A DNA stretch of 64,000 nt from Sphingobacterium cavernae (GCF_008520265.1 NZ_VIQM01000025.1:1-64000); one strand, 5' to 3'; counted from the stretch's first letter, positions 8,256 to 17,650 are shown. Translations and numbers: made by a program. The notes: generated from the sequence alone by a model not told the origin.

Positions 8256-8945
8256 TTAATTCAAGTCAAACTTATAACCTACGCCTTTTACAGTAGAAAC
8301 GTACGTTTCGCCAATTTTCTCACGAAGCTTACGAATATGCACGTCAATCGTACGGTTGGTTACCACCACAGAATCTTCCCAGATAGCTTTCAAAATTTGT
8401 TCACGCGTGTAAACTTTGTTCGGTTTGGAAGCTAACAAGTATAACAATTCAAACTCCTTACGAGCTAAAATAATTTTTTCTTCACCACGATAAACGATGA
8501 ATTCATCGCGATCAATTACCAAGTCCGCAATCGTGACTTTGTCTGAAGGTGCTTCCACGATCTCTTGACTTGTTCTACGCAATATAGCATTGATACGTGA
8601 CATCAACGCACGTGGTTTGATAGGTTTGGCGATATAATCATCAGCTCCCACGTGAAACCCAGCGATTTCGGAGTATTCCTCGCTACGCGCTGTCAGAAAT
8701 ACCATAAATGTATGTTTGAATTCCGGCATAGCACGCATCACACGACACGCTTCAATACCGTCCATCACAGGCATCATGACATCTAAAATAATTAAATCAG
8801 GATTTACTTCTTTGGCTTTCTCTATTGCAAGTCTTCCATTGGTAGCGGTGTATACCTGGTAACCTTCTCGTGTTAAGTTGTAGGAAATGAGATCTAAAAT
8901 ATCCTGCTCATCATCTACCACAAGTATTTTTTGCTTGACACTCAT
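8256..8945 (-). CDS. PhoB/OmpR-type response regulator
   Basis: A 229-aa DNA-binding regulator. The receiver domain (1-120) has the acidic pair Asp11-Asp12, the phosphorylation site Asp55 in IILDVMMPVMDG, Thr in FLTARS and Lys in YIAKPIKP. The C-terminal winged helix (about 130-228) carries ARKEFELLYLLASKPNKV and VVTNRTIDVHIRKLREKIG, the OmpR/PhoB recognition-helix pattern. No histidine kinase gene is adjacent, so it is an orphan in this window and its signal is unknown. No clear -7 box was found in the 104-base spacer upstream. Confidence 0.93.
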   Translation of the reverse strand: MSVKQKILVVDDEQDILDLISYNLTREGYQVYTATNGRLAIEKAKEVNPDLIILDVMMPVMDGIEACRVMRAMPEFKHTFMVFLTARSEEYSEIAGFHVGADDYIAKPIKPRALMSRINAILRRTSQEIVEAPSDKVTIADLVIDRDEFIVYRGEEKIILARKEFELLYLLASKPNKVYTREQILKAIWEDSVVVTNRTIDVHIRKLREKIGETYVSTVKGVGYKFDLN

Positions 8946-9000
8946 AGCTTGTTTTTTTGCTAAAATATGTACTTAATGGTAAGATAAAGTTAATCAAATA

Positions 9001-9044
9001 TTATGAAATTGTTAAGTCGTAAAATAGACTTAACAATTTCATAA
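9001..9044 (-). terminator. Hairpin behind the TlpA-like gene
   Basis: TTATGAAATTGTTAAGTC and its complement GACTTAACAATTTCATAA form an 18-base-pair stem with an 8-base loop, 6 bases after the stop codon. The T tract is weak. Confidence 0.65.
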
Positions 9045-9049
9045 ATTTT

Positions 9050-10150
9050 TTATTTTGTAAGAATGGTTTTAAGTAAGTCTTCCAACTCTTTACTGCGCAA
9101 GTTTTTAGCCAAAATTTTGCCGTCGGGATCCAATACAACTGAGCTAGGGATCGCTTTAATACGGTAATCGATAATCAAGTCCGAAGACCAAGCTTTCAAA
9201 TCAGAGATATTGATCCATGTTAACTTATCCTCTTCGATAGCACGCATCCAAGAACCAGGATTGTTATCTAAAGAAACGCCCAATATTTCAAACCCCTTGT
9301 TTTTGTAATCGTTGTAAATACGTACCAAATTTGGATTTTCTTTGCGACATGGCACACACCACGAAGCCCAGAAATCTACCAACACATATTTACCGCGATA
9401 ATCCGAAAGCTTCACCGTCTTGTTATTTGGTGTGTACGCTTCAAACTCTGGCGCAAGTTGTCCAACAGCCAATCTTTTCAATTTTTCAATCTCCTCAAGG
9501 AATTGATTGACAATGGCGTTATCTTCAAACTGTGTCTTAATTTTGTCCGAATAAGCAATCAATTCTGATTCAGCCAATTCAGGATCCAAGGTGCTCATTG
9601 CAAAAAATCCAGCCAAATCATTTTGCTTTTCAGCAAAAGAAACCGCTTCTTTCGTATAGAAACTCATGCTATTACGGTATTCCGCTAAATATTCCGAGCG
9701 CAGAATGTCAATTTCAGCTTCAGATTTATCAGCAATACGCTTTGTAAAATCCGATTGCAAGGAATCTTCTACGAATTCTTTACGCGCCTTGATGGGTGCA
9801 AATTTCTTCAATGCTGTAGATAAATCTGACCCCTGCACATCATAAGCTTCAGGATTCTGTAAATCAGCATTGAACACGACTTCTTCGCCTGGAGTGAGAA
9901 TAATTGGGTATTTATTATTACCAATTTGAACAGTCATCAGACGAGATTGCGTAGCTGGTCGTTCAAATTGGAATTTATTAAGATCCGAAAGAAAGACAGA
10001 ATCCAACTTACGATCACCTTCATAAAAAGCTACCACTTTCACGTTTCCAGGATTTTTAATTTCTCCCGAAATTGAAATTGTGTCTTTGTTCGAACATCCA
10101 ATCACACTTAATAATGCTGCACCCGCCAAAAAAGATTGTAGCTTTCTCAT
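9050..10150 (-). CDS. TlpA-type thiol-disulfide oxidoreductase lipoprotein (DUF4369 N-terminus)
   Basis: A 366-aa lipoprotein: the signal peptide ends in the lipobox LSVIGC with Cys19 as lipidation site. Residues about 25-110 resemble DUF4369 (ISISGEIKNPGNVKVVAFYEG...), a helical linker follows, and residues about 230-366 are a thioredoxin-fold AhpC/TSA-Redoxin domain with the active site Trp264-Cys265-Val-Pro-Cys268 and the cis-Pro segment AIPSSVVLDPDG. Such proteins act in periplasmic disulfide reduction or cytochrome maturation; the exact partner is not shown by sequence. It starts 18 bases after alaS and probably shares its transcript. Confidence 0.92.
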   Translation of the reverse strand: MRKLQSFLAGAALLSVIGCSNKDTISISGEIKNPGNVKVVAFYEGDRKLDSVFLSDLNKFQFERPATQSRLMTVQIGNNKYPIILTPGEEVVFNADLQNPEAYDVQGSDLSTALKKFAPIKARKEFVEDSLQSDFTKRIADKSEAEIDILRSEYLAEYRNSMSFYTKEAVSFAEKQNDLAGFFAMSTLDPELAESELIAYSDKIKTQFEDNAIVNQFLEEIEKLKRLAVGQLAPEFEAYTPNNKTVKLSDYRGKYVLVDFWASWCVPCRKENPNLVRIYNDYKNKGFEILGVSLDNNPGSWMRAIEEDKLTWINISDLKAWSSDLIIDYRIKAIPSSVVLDPDGKILAKNLRSKELEDLLKTILTK

Positions 10151-10168
10151 AATATCTTTTTTAATAGT

Positions 10169-12784
10169 TTATTTTGTCAAAAAATCCTTAGCTCGCGCAA
10201 TTGCTTTGTCCAAACCACTTGCATCTTTACCACCTGCTGTCGCAAAGAATGGCTGACCGCCCCCGCCGCCTTGGATATCTTTCGCTAAATCACGAATAAT
10301 TGCACCTGCATTTAATCCTTTTTCTTTCACTAAATCTTCCGACACAACCACCGTTAAACTTGGTTTTCCATCAAATTCAGCACCCAAGACTAAGAACAAA
10401 TTATTCAAAGCACCTTTTAATGCGTAAGCTAAAGTTTTTACCGCATCCGCATTTGGTAAATCAACCCTAGAAGCCAAGAAATTCACGCCATCGATAGTTT
10501 CGAATTTAGCTTCCAAATCTTTCTTCATTGAAAGTGATTTCTCACGAATAGTATTTTCGATTTCCTTCTTCAACGCTACATTTTCTTCCACAATTTTAGA
10601 AACTGCAGAAATGAAATCTTTCGGATTATTTAATATCTCACGCATATTTTGCGCCAACTCAAAATGCTCACGAATCACCGCAGCAGCTTTTGTACCCGTA
10701 ATCGCTTCGATACGACGTACACCTGCCGCAACAGCCGATTCCGACACAATCTTGAAGAATCCTATCTGTCCAGTTGCTTTCACGTGCGTACCGCCACAAA
10801 GCTCTTTTGAAAATTTATCTTCAAAAGTAATGACACGAACGAAATCACCATATTTTTCACCGAATAATGCTGTTACACCAGAATCTATTGCTTTTTGATA
10901 TGGAACTTGACGTTCTTCTTTTAACGCAATGTTCTCACGAATTTTTGCATTCACGATATCTTCAACTGCTTTTATTTCGTCATATGTCATTTTTGAAAAA
11001 TGCGAAATATCAAAACGTAACACATCAGGATTTACCAATGAACCTTTTTGATTAACATGATCACCCAAAACTTGTTTTAATGCCGCATGCAACAAGTGCG
11101 TCGCAGAGTGGTTAGATTCTGTATCCAAACGCTTAGCAACATCTACTTTTGCCTCAAAAGTACCTTCCAAAGAAGACGGCAATTGATTCACGAAGTGAAC
11201 GAAAAGACCATTTTCTTTCTTTGTATCTGTAATATATATTTTCTCACCAGATTCTGACACTAAAACTCCTGAATCCCCTACTTGACCACCACCTTCAGCA
11301 TAGAAAGGCGTAACCGATAACACCAACTGGTATTGTTCTTTACCTTTAGCCGAAACTTTACGGTATTTTACGATTTCTGTAGTAGCAGTTAAAGTATCGT
11401 AACCCACAAATTCGGTATCGTCACTATCATTAACAACTACCCAGTCGCCCGTATCTATTGCAGTAGCCGCTCTTGAACGATCTTTTTGTGCTTGTAAAGC
11501 TTTATCAAAAGCTTCCATATCAACTGTCAAACCCTTCTCACGAGCTAATAAATCCGTCAAGTCGATAGGGAAACCGTATGTATCAAACAGTTCGAAAGCA
11601 AAATCACCATCAATAATTTTATTTCCTTCTGCGTAGTTTTCAAATCGCTGAATACCTGTTGTCAATGTACGTAAGAATGAAACTTCCTCTTCTAATATTA
11701 CTTTCTCTACGAAATCCTGCTGTGCATACAACTCATCAAATACCCCTTTGAATTGCTCAGCCAAAACAGGAACTAATTCGTGGAAAAATGGATTTTTGAA
11801 ATTCAAGAATGTATACGCATAACGAACCGCACGACGTAAAATACGACGGATTACGTAACCTGCTTTATTGTTTGAAGGTAATTGACCGTCAGCAATAGCG
11901 AAACTCACCGCACGAATATGATCTGAAACCACACGCATAGCGATATCCGTTTTCTCGTCAGCTCCGTATTTAATTCCAGATTTCTCCGAAATAAATGAAA
12001 TCAATGGTTGGAAAACATCCGTATCGTAGTTGGAAGTTTTGCCTTGAATACATCGCACCAAACGCTCAAAACCCATACCCGTATCCACATGTTTATTTGG
12101 TAAAGATTCTAAACTTCCGTTTTTCAAACGGTTGAACTGCATAAATACCAAATTCCAAATCTCAATCACTTGAGGATGGTCTGCATTTACCAAATCTTGA
12201 CCTTTTACTTGTGCGCGCTCTTCTGCTGATCGCATATCAAAATGGATTTCAGAACAAGGTCCACATGGCCCTTGATCGCCCATTTCCCAAAAGTTATCCT
12301 TTTTATTCCCTAATAGTATTCTGTCTTCAGCTATAAGTGACTTCCAAAATTCATAAGCTTCCGTATCACGCTCCAAATTCTCAGAAGCATCACCTTCAAA
12401 AATCGTTACATACAAACGGTCTTTGTCCAATTTATAGACTTCTGTCAATAATTCCCAAGCCCATTCTATAGCCTCTTTTTTGAAGTAATCGCCAAATGAC
12501 CAGTTCCCCAACATTTCGAATAAGGTATGGTGATACGTATCAATCCCCACTTCTTCCAAGTCATTGTGCTTTCCAGATACGCGCAAACAACGTTGTGTAT
12601 CGGCTACTCTCGGATATTTAACAGCCGCTTCTCCTAAGAACAATTCTTTGAATTGGTTCATTCCGGCATTTGTAAACATCAAAGTAGGGTCATTTTTGAC
12701 TACCACGGGAGCCGATGGTACGATATGGTGTGATTTGCTTTGAAAAAAATCCAAAAACGCTGCGCGTATTTCTCTACTGGTCAT
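10169..12784 (-). CDS. alaS: Alanyl-tRNA synthetase
   Basis: Attaches alanine to tRNA-Ala. The product from the chosen start is 871 aa and begins MTSREIRAAFLDFFQSK, as in other AlaRS. It contains the class II catalytic domain (DPTLMFTNAGMNQFK, then GDQGPCGPCSEIHFD), the editing domain with the zinc site SHSATHLLHAAL and CGGTHVKATG, and the C-terminal C-Ala/DHHA1 part ending IQGGGGGQPFFATAGGKD. A 12-codon longer frame reaches 12820, but a promoter candidate at 12808-12838 would place transcription start near 12801, inside that extension. I therefore take the ATG at 12784. Confidence 0.97.
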   Translation of the reverse strand: MTSREIRAAFLDFFQSKSHHIVPSAPVVVKNDPTLMFTNAGMNQFKELFLGEAAVKYPRVADTQRCLRVSGKHNDLEEVGIDTYHHTLFEMLGNWSFGDYFKKEAIEWAWELLTEVYKLDKDRLYVTIFEGDASENLERDTEAYEFWKSLIAEDRILLGNKKDNFWEMGDQGPCGPCSEIHFDMRSAEERAQVKGQDLVNADHPQVIEIWNLVFMQFNRLKNGSLESLPNKHVDTGMGFERLVRCIQGKTSNYDTDVFQPLISFISEKSGIKYGADEKTDIAMRVVSDHIRAVSFAIADGQLPSNNKAGYVIRRILRRAVRYAYTFLNFKNPFFHELVPVLAEQFKGVFDELYAQQDFVEKVILEEEVSFLRTLTTGIQRFENYAEGNKIIDGDFAFELFDTYGFPIDLTDLLAREKGLTVDMEAFDKALQAQKDRSRAATAIDTGDWVVVNDSDDTEFVGYDTLTATTEIVKYRKVSAKGKEQYQLVLSVTPFYAEGGGQVGDSGVLVSESGEKIYITDTKKENGLFVHFVNQLPSSLEGTFEAKVDVAKRLDTESNHSATHLLHAALKQVLGDHVNQKGSLVNPDVLRFDISHFSKMTYDEIKAVEDIVNAKIRENIALKEERQVPYQKAIDSGVTALFGEKYGDFVRVITFEDKFSKELCGGTHVKATGQIGFFKIVSESAVAAGVRRIEAITGTKAAAVIREHFELAQNMREILNNPKDFISAVSKIVEENVALKKEIENTIREKSLSMKKDLEAKFETIDGVNFLASRVDLPNADAVKTLAYALKGALNNLFLVLGAEFDGKPSLTVVVSEDLVKEKGLNAGAIIRDLAKDIQGGGGGQPFFATAGGKDASGLDKAIARAKDFLTK

Positions 12785-12807
12785 GAAATTATACTTTTTT
12801 AAAGTCG

Positions 12808-12838
12808 CAAATTTACTCAAAATAGCTGGCTAATACAA
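12808..12838 (-). promoter_or_regulatory. Promoter candidate for alaS
   Basis: On the minus strand TTG (12838-12836), 20 bases, then TAAATTTG (12815-12808). Predicted start about 12801, giving a leader of roughly 17 bases to the ATG at 12784. This decides the alaS start. Confidence 0.7.
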
Positions 12839-12977
12839 TCATATTCCAGTTTTGTTAAGCTTTTTAATTTGTATTAAATAACGACAACAATCATTTTTAA
12901 AAGGTGCAACACATCATCTTTTTATTGAATAATGTTTAGTAATTTTAGGCTATTACTTACAGCGACCCCAAGATTAT

Positions 12978-13781
12978 ATGAGAAAAAAGATTTTAGTACC
13001 TACAGATTTTTCAGCCAACGCCTTGTCTGCAGCACGTTATGCGTGCCAAGTTGCAGCGCAAAACAATTACGACATTCTATTATTTCATTGTTATACAACC
13101 AGCACAGTGGATACCGCAGATTCGCAAATTCAAGAATTAAAGTCTTCATTGCTACAGGAATATTCTGCTTTGCAAATTGAAACCGAGTGTGTCTCCCGCT
13201 TGCTGACAGATGTATTGCCAGAATATGCAGTTGCACCCACGTTTGTATTAATTGTATTGGGTACAACAGGTGCAGGTAAGGGAAAATCAGTTATCTGGGG
13301 AAGTAACACTTCCTTTATCACGAGTAAGGCTAAAATACCTGTCATTGCGATTCCTACCGCAACAGAATTATTTTCAACTGATAAAGCAGCTATATTAACA
13401 AATTTTAAAGCCGAGGAAATCGAAACGCTTAATGCGTATATACATGATGTATCTCCTATAAAGCATTTGGACATTATTCACATCTTCAAAGACAATAAAA
13501 AGGCGGCTGAAGTGCAACAAGATCTGGAAGATTGGACTTTTAACATCAAACAATTGAGTGGCATAGAGTCTATCAACATTATTGCACAGCCAATTCAGCA
13601 TGACAATGAAGAATTGGATACAATTCCAGAGGTCATAAATCATATTATCACCATAAATAACTACGACTCAATTCTAGTGACTAAAACTCGAAAATCATTT
13701 TTTGAAAGAATAATAAATACTTCTGTTTCGCGCCAGATCACATTGACTTTACAAAAACCAACATTCTTTGATAATATTTAA
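12978..13781 (+). CDS. Universal stress protein, UspA family (first of a pair)
   Basis: A 267-aa protein with a UspA domain at the N-terminus (MRKKILVPTDFSANALSAAR...) and a second, poorly conserved half. The ATP-binding pattern G-2X-G-9X-G(S/T) fits exactly: Gly95, Gly98, Gly108, Ser109 in LGTTGAGKGKSVIWGSN. Proteins of this family respond to starvation and redox stress; the output here is unknown. The next gene is a paralogue 10 bases downstream, so the two form an operon. No consensus promoter was found in the 157-base spacer before it (TAATTTTA at 12938-12945 is one base off). Confidence 0.88.
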   Translation: MRKKILVPTDFSANALSAARYACQVAAQNNYDILLFHCYTTSTVDTADSQIQELKSSLLQEYSALQIETECVSRLLTDVLPEYAVAPTFVLIVLGTTGAGKGKSVIWGSNTSFITSKAKIPVIAIPTATELFSTDKAAILTNFKAEEIETLNAYIHDVSPIKHLDIIHIFKDNKKAAEVQQDLEDWTFNIKQLSGIESINIIAQPIQHDNEELDTIPEVINHIITINNYDSILVTKTRKSFFERIINTSVSRQITLTLQKPTFFDNI

Positions 13782-13791
13782 TACAAAGCAT

Positions 13792-14652
13792 ATGAGCAAT
13801 AAAATTTTAATACCTGTTGATTTTTCTATACATTCTGACAAAGCAGTAGAATATGCAGTACAATTAGCTGAAAAGAACAATTTTCAAATTGATTTATTAC
13901 ACGTTTTCACAGATCACAGTAATATTTACCATAATGCTTTACAAGATCCTGGCTTAGTAGATCCTCGTGTACCAGAAGCTAAACAAAAAATGGCACAATT
14001 GATCGAAAGCCAAAAAAGTGAAACACAAGAAATTTCATTTCAATCACTATATGCTGATGGTAACCTTTACGATGAAGTACGAAGATTAGCAGTTCAAGAA
14101 CAATACAGTGCCATCATAATGGGTACAAAAGGGGCTTTCGGTTTAGACGCCTTGCTTACTGGTTCCAATATGTTTGATGTATTTTTAAATACAAAAGTTC
14201 CCGTATTAGCAGTTCCCTATAGTGAAAAGAAATACAAAGTAGAAAAAGTAGGTCTGCTATGTAATTTCAAATATGGTGAGATAGATGTTTTGAAGCAGGC
14301 TGTAAAAGTTTACGGTACTGATTTCGAATTGGTGTTAATCCATGTCAATACTTCGGATGAGTCCATTCATAATATTGATAAAAGCTTTGATGTGTTTATT
14401 GATAAGATTATCGAAGAAACAGGAATTGAAGATATCTCCTATGTTATCAAAGCACAAACTTTCTTTGTACAATATAAAGAGGATATTTCTTCTGCAATTA
14501 ATACAGTTATTGCTGATGAGTTATTAGATGTACTATTAGTAACAAAAAGTAAAAAATCTTTTTTACGGAAGATTATCGAGGAAAATATTGTTAAAAAAAT
14601 GGCTTACGACATTAAAATACCAAAGTTCTTTGCTAGAAGATCAGAAATTTAA
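13792..14652 (+). CDS. Universal stress protein, UspA family (second of a pair)
   Basis: A 286-aa paralogue of the preceding protein. I start it at MSNKILIPVDFSIHSDKAVE, which aligns with the family N-terminus; an ATG 24 bases upstream lies inside the previous gene and only adds a nonconserved stretch. The ATP-binding pattern is intact: Gly111, Gly114, Gly124, Ser125 in MGTKGAFGLDALLTGSN. The second half (about 145-286) keeps a Usp-like alternation but lacks the glycine motif, as in the first copy, suggesting the ancestor was already a two-domain protein before the duplication. A strong terminator follows. Confidence 0.88.
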   Translation: MSNKILIPVDFSIHSDKAVEYAVQLAEKNNFQIDLLHVFTDHSNIYHNALQDPGLVDPRVPEAKQKMAQLIESQKSETQEISFQSLYADGNLYDEVRRLAVQEQYSAIIMGTKGAFGLDALLTGSNMFDVFLNTKVPVLAVPYSEKKYKVEKVGLLCNFKYGEIDVLKQAVKVYGTDFELVLIHVNTSDESIHNIDKSFDVFIDKIIEETGIEDISYVIKAQTFFVQYKEDISSAINTVIADELLDVLLVTKSKKSFLRKIIEENIVKKMAYDIKIPKFFARRSEI

Positions 14653-14680
14653 AACTAAATTTTTGTAGATAAATAATTAC

Positions 14681-14736
14681 ATAAATCTTAAAACAATGAA
14701 TCTTTTTGGAAGCATTGTTTTAAGATTTATTTTTTT
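14681..14736 (+). terminator. Terminator of the universal stress protein operon
   Basis: ATAAATCTTAAAACAATG and CATTGTTTTAAGATTTAT form an 18-base-pair stem with a 14-base loop, followed by a T run. Confidence 0.85.
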
Positions 14737-14774
14737 GGCAACATAATTGTCTTACAGGAAGAAAAAGATATATT

Positions 14775-16106
14775 ATGATTAACAACTTCAAAAAAATCTC
14801 TCTTGCATTAGCAACTGGACTATTTTCGACCGTTGCTTTTGCACAAGTTACACATTCTACAATTGATGGAACTACCCCTTTTGCTCCGAGTTCAGATTAT
14901 AAAACATGGTCAATTGGATTAAATGCCGGTGTTTTAAATCAATCTAATATATTCGGGTTTAATCGTGCTGGTTTCGATAAATTAAACCACAATCTTGGGT
15001 ATAGCGCTTATATTAAAAAATATATTTCACCTTCATTTGGATTGAAAGCTCAATATTTAGGTGGAAAAATCGGTGGTGCTAATGAGACAGCAGGTGCTGC
15101 AATTTCTGAATTTGAAACTAAAACACCTTGGTCAGCAGCATTATCCGCTGAATGGACGTTAGCGAATACAAACTGGAGATTCGTAAATAGCATTATTAAA
15201 CCTTATTTCTCAGTTGGTGTAGGTGCGTTGAATTTTGAGACCACTACTACTACTGCAGCTGGTTCTAACACAGCTAGCGCACAAACAAAATTATATGTAC
15301 CAGTAGACGCAGGTTTGAAATTCGCTATCGCTAAAGGTGTTAACTTAGATTTAGGTTACCAACTAAACTGGGCTAATCAAGATTTCGACGGTATCCCTGG
15401 AGGTCAATACAAAAATGACTTATTCTCTTATGCACACGCAGGTTTAGAGTTTGCTATCGGTGGATCAGGAAAACCTTTCTTAGGCAATAGCAATCCAGCA
15501 GCAACATTAGCAGCTGATGTGAACAAAAAATACGATGAAATCAAAGCAGAACGCGACGCTTTAATTGCTTCAAACAACGAGTTAAAAGGCCAAATACAAC
15601 AAATCAATGATGGTCTAAAAGATGACGATGGTGATGGTGTACCTAACAAATTTGACAAATGTCCTAATACGCCATCTGGTGTACAGGTAGATGGTGCTGG
15701 ATGTCCAATTACAGTTAAAAACGAGACTAAAGTTATCGAAAAAATCGTTGTAACAGAAGAAGATAAAAAAGTAGTAGATGAAGCCATCAAAAACTTAGAA
15801 TTCGAAACTGGTAAATCAACTATTCGTTCGACTTCATACGCTTCATTAGACAGAGTTGCTGCAATTTTAATTGAGAAAAACTTTAGCTTAAAATTAGCTG
15901 GACACACAGACAATACAGGCTCGTTACAAACAAACTTACGATTATCTAAAGAGCGTGCAGAAGCAGTGAAAGCTTATTTAGTATCTAAAGGTGCCAACGC
16001 TTCTCGCATCGAAGCTACTGGTTACGGTCCAAACCAACCTATCGCGTCAAACAGCACAGCTGAAGGTCGTCAGCAAAATCGTCGTGTAGAATTTACACTA
16101 TTTTAA
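14775..16106 (+). CDS. OmpA-family outer membrane protein (first of a tandem pair)
   Basis: A 443-aa precursor with a Sec signal (cleavage after VAFAQ, about residue 24). An N-terminal beta-barrel (about 45-240) ends with the HAGLEFAIG strand. A short coil (KYDEIKAERDALIASNNELK) follows, then a thrombospondin type 3-like calcium motif (DDDGDGVPNKFDKCPNTPSG) and the OmpA C-terminal peptidoglycan-binding domain (about 330-443) with LAGHTDNTGS, LSKERAEAVKAYL and QQNRRVEFTLF. It anchors the outer membrane to the cell wall. The downstream gene is a close paralogue with its own promoter candidate. Confidence 0.93.
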   Translation: MINNFKKISLALATGLFSTVAFAQVTHSTIDGTTPFAPSSDYKTWSIGLNAGVLNQSNIFGFNRAGFDKLNHNLGYSAYIKKYISPSFGLKAQYLGGKIGGANETAGAAISEFETKTPWSAALSAEWTLANTNWRFVNSIIKPYFSVGVGALNFETTTTTAAGSNTASAQTKLYVPVDAGLKFAIAKGVNLDLGYQLNWANQDFDGIPGGQYKNDLFSYAHAGLEFAIGGSGKPFLGNSNPAATLAADVNKKYDEIKAERDALIASNNELKGQIQQINDGLKDDDGDGVPNKFDKCPNTPSGVQVDGAGCPITVKNETKVIEKIVVTEEDKKVVDEAIKNLEFETGKSTIRSTSYASLDRVAAILIEKNFSLKLAGHTDNTGSLQTNLRLSKERAEAVKAYLVSKGANASRIEATGYGPNQPIASNSTAEGRQQNRRVEFTLF

Positions 16107-16132
16107 TATAAATTACACATTAAATTATTTAA

Positions 16133-16168
16133 AACGGCTTTGATTAATCTCAAAGCCGTTTTTTTTTA
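16133..16168 (+). terminator. Terminator of the first OmpA gene
   Basis: AAACGGCTTTGA, a 6-base loop, TCAAAGCCGTTT and then a run of T. Confidence 0.9.
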
Positions 16169-16322
16169 TGCCACCAATTGTAAGTTTTAAACTACATCAT
16201 TGAATATGAAATTCCCAAGAAAAATCACAAAACAAATTGATTAACAAAAACTTAATAAACAAAACCAATTGAATTTATTTTAAAATAAATATCGAATCTC
16301 ATTAAAATCAAGAAGTAATATT

Positions 16323-16330
16323 TATATTTG
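16323..16330 (+). promoter_or_regulatory. -7 element candidate for the second OmpA gene
   Basis: TATATTTG matches the consensus; no convincing -33 is seen. The 60-base leader includes a small hairpin (TATAAAA, 3-base loop, TTTTATA). Confidence 0.5.
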
Positions 16331-16393
16331 CAAAACAATATTGTATAAAACAATTTTATATTGTATTTGTTTATGGTTAAAATGTACTCTATT

Positions 16394-17629
16394 ATGAAAA
16401 TGAATAATTTTATTAAGACGTCTGGATTATTACTCGGACTATTAGCGACATCAAGCATTTACGCTCAAGATGCTATTTATGACAGTTCTCTACCTAGCTC
16501 TACGTATAGAACATGGTCATTCGGTTTGAACGGTGGTTTGTTAAGCCAAGAAAGCAAATTTGGATTTAATGAAGGCAATTTAGAGTTAGGCTACAGCGCT
16601 TACATTAAAAAGCACTTATCACCAAATTTCGGATTTAAACTCCAGTATTTAGGTGGTAAGATTCGCGAAGAATCTAATTCAACTACGCAGTTTGAAACTA
16701 AATTACCTTGGTCATTCGCATTCTCAGGGGAATATGTATCAAATTTATTCAATTCAAAAGTAGTAAGACCATATGTTGCAGCAGGAATTGGTTATTTAAA
16801 CGCTAACAGAAGTTCAGGCTCCTCGGAAGTGGATGTAAAAAGAGTTTTTGTACCTGCTGACCTAGGTTTAAAATTTGTTATCGGAAAAGGTGTTAACTTG
16901 GATTTAGGCTATCAGTTCAACTGGACTAATGATTATTTCGATGGCAAGCAAGTCAATACATTCCCTTATGATTTATTCTCTTATCTCCACACGGGATTAG
17001 AATTTGCACTAGGTTCAAAAGAAAAACCATTTATTCAAAATACTAAACGCAACAATTCAGCAGATCTATTAGCACAAAAATATGATGAGTTAAAAGCTGC
17101 TCAAGATGCTATTTTGAAATCTAATCAGGAAGTTAAAGATCAATTAGGCAACTTAGTTAATGGCTTAAAGGATGATGATAATGACGGGGTAGCTAATGTA
17201 TATGACAAATGTCCAAATACACCTGTAGGTACAAAAGTAGATGGTTCAGGTTGTCCTCTTCCAGAATTAAAATTACCTGAAAGCGAAAAACAAGTAATTA
17301 TTGAGGCTGTCCGAAATTTAGAATTCGATTTCAACCAAGCTACTATCCGTTCTTCATCTAATAGTTATTTAAACAAAGTAGCTGATTTAATGAAAGACAA
17401 AGGATATAATCTAAAATTAGATGGATATACTGATAACATTGGTAGCGCTGCTATAAACCAAAAGTTATCTAAAGAACGTGCTGATGCAGTTAAAGCTTAC
17501 TTAGTTTCAAAAGGAGTAAGTTCAAATAAAATTGAGACTGCAGGACATGGCGCTAAATTCCCTATTAGTTCGAATAGTACGGAAGAAGGTCGTCAACAAA
17601 ATCGCCGCGTAGAATTTTCACTATATTAA
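16394..17629 (+). CDS. OmpA-family outer membrane protein (second of a tandem pair)
   Basis: A 411-aa paralogue of the protein at 14775 with the same domain order: signal peptide (MKMNNFIKTSGLLLGLLA, cleavage near YAQ), barrel with WSFGLNGG and LDLGYQFNW strands, KYDELKAAQDAILKSNQEVK coil, type 3 repeat (DDDNDGVANVYDKCPNTPVG) and OmpA C-terminal domain (LDGYTDNIGS, QQNRRVEFSLY). I start it at the ATG 16394 because the residues upstream do not fit a signal peptide. It is slightly shorter than its neighbour, mainly in the barrel loops and in the linker before the OmpA domain. Confidence 0.93.
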   Translation: MKMNNFIKTSGLLLGLLATSSIYAQDAIYDSSLPSSTYRTWSFGLNGGLLSQESKFGFNEGNLELGYSAYIKKHLSPNFGFKLQYLGGKIREESNSTTQFETKLPWSFAFSGEYVSNLFNSKVVRPYVAAGIGYLNANRSSGSSEVDVKRVFVPADLGLKFVIGKGVNLDLGYQFNWTNDYFDGKQVNTFPYDLFSYLHTGLEFALGSKEKPFIQNTKRNNSADLLAQKYDELKAAQDAILKSNQEVKDQLGNLVNGLKDDDNDGVANVYDKCPNTPVGTKVDGSGCPLPELKLPESEKQVIIEAVRNLEFDFNQATIRSSSNSYLNKVADLMKDKGYNLKLDGYTDNIGSAAINQKLSKERADAVKAYLVSKGVSSNKIETAGHGAKFPISSNSTEEGRQQNRRVEFSLY

Positions 17630-17650
17630 TTCTCAGGATTGTTAAAGGTT

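Noticed and set aside
15428-15913. 161-codon minus-strand frame opposite the first OmpA gene
   Set aside because: It is a shadow of the OmpA coding frame, with Ser/Pro-rich low-complexity composition and no recognisable domain or promoter.
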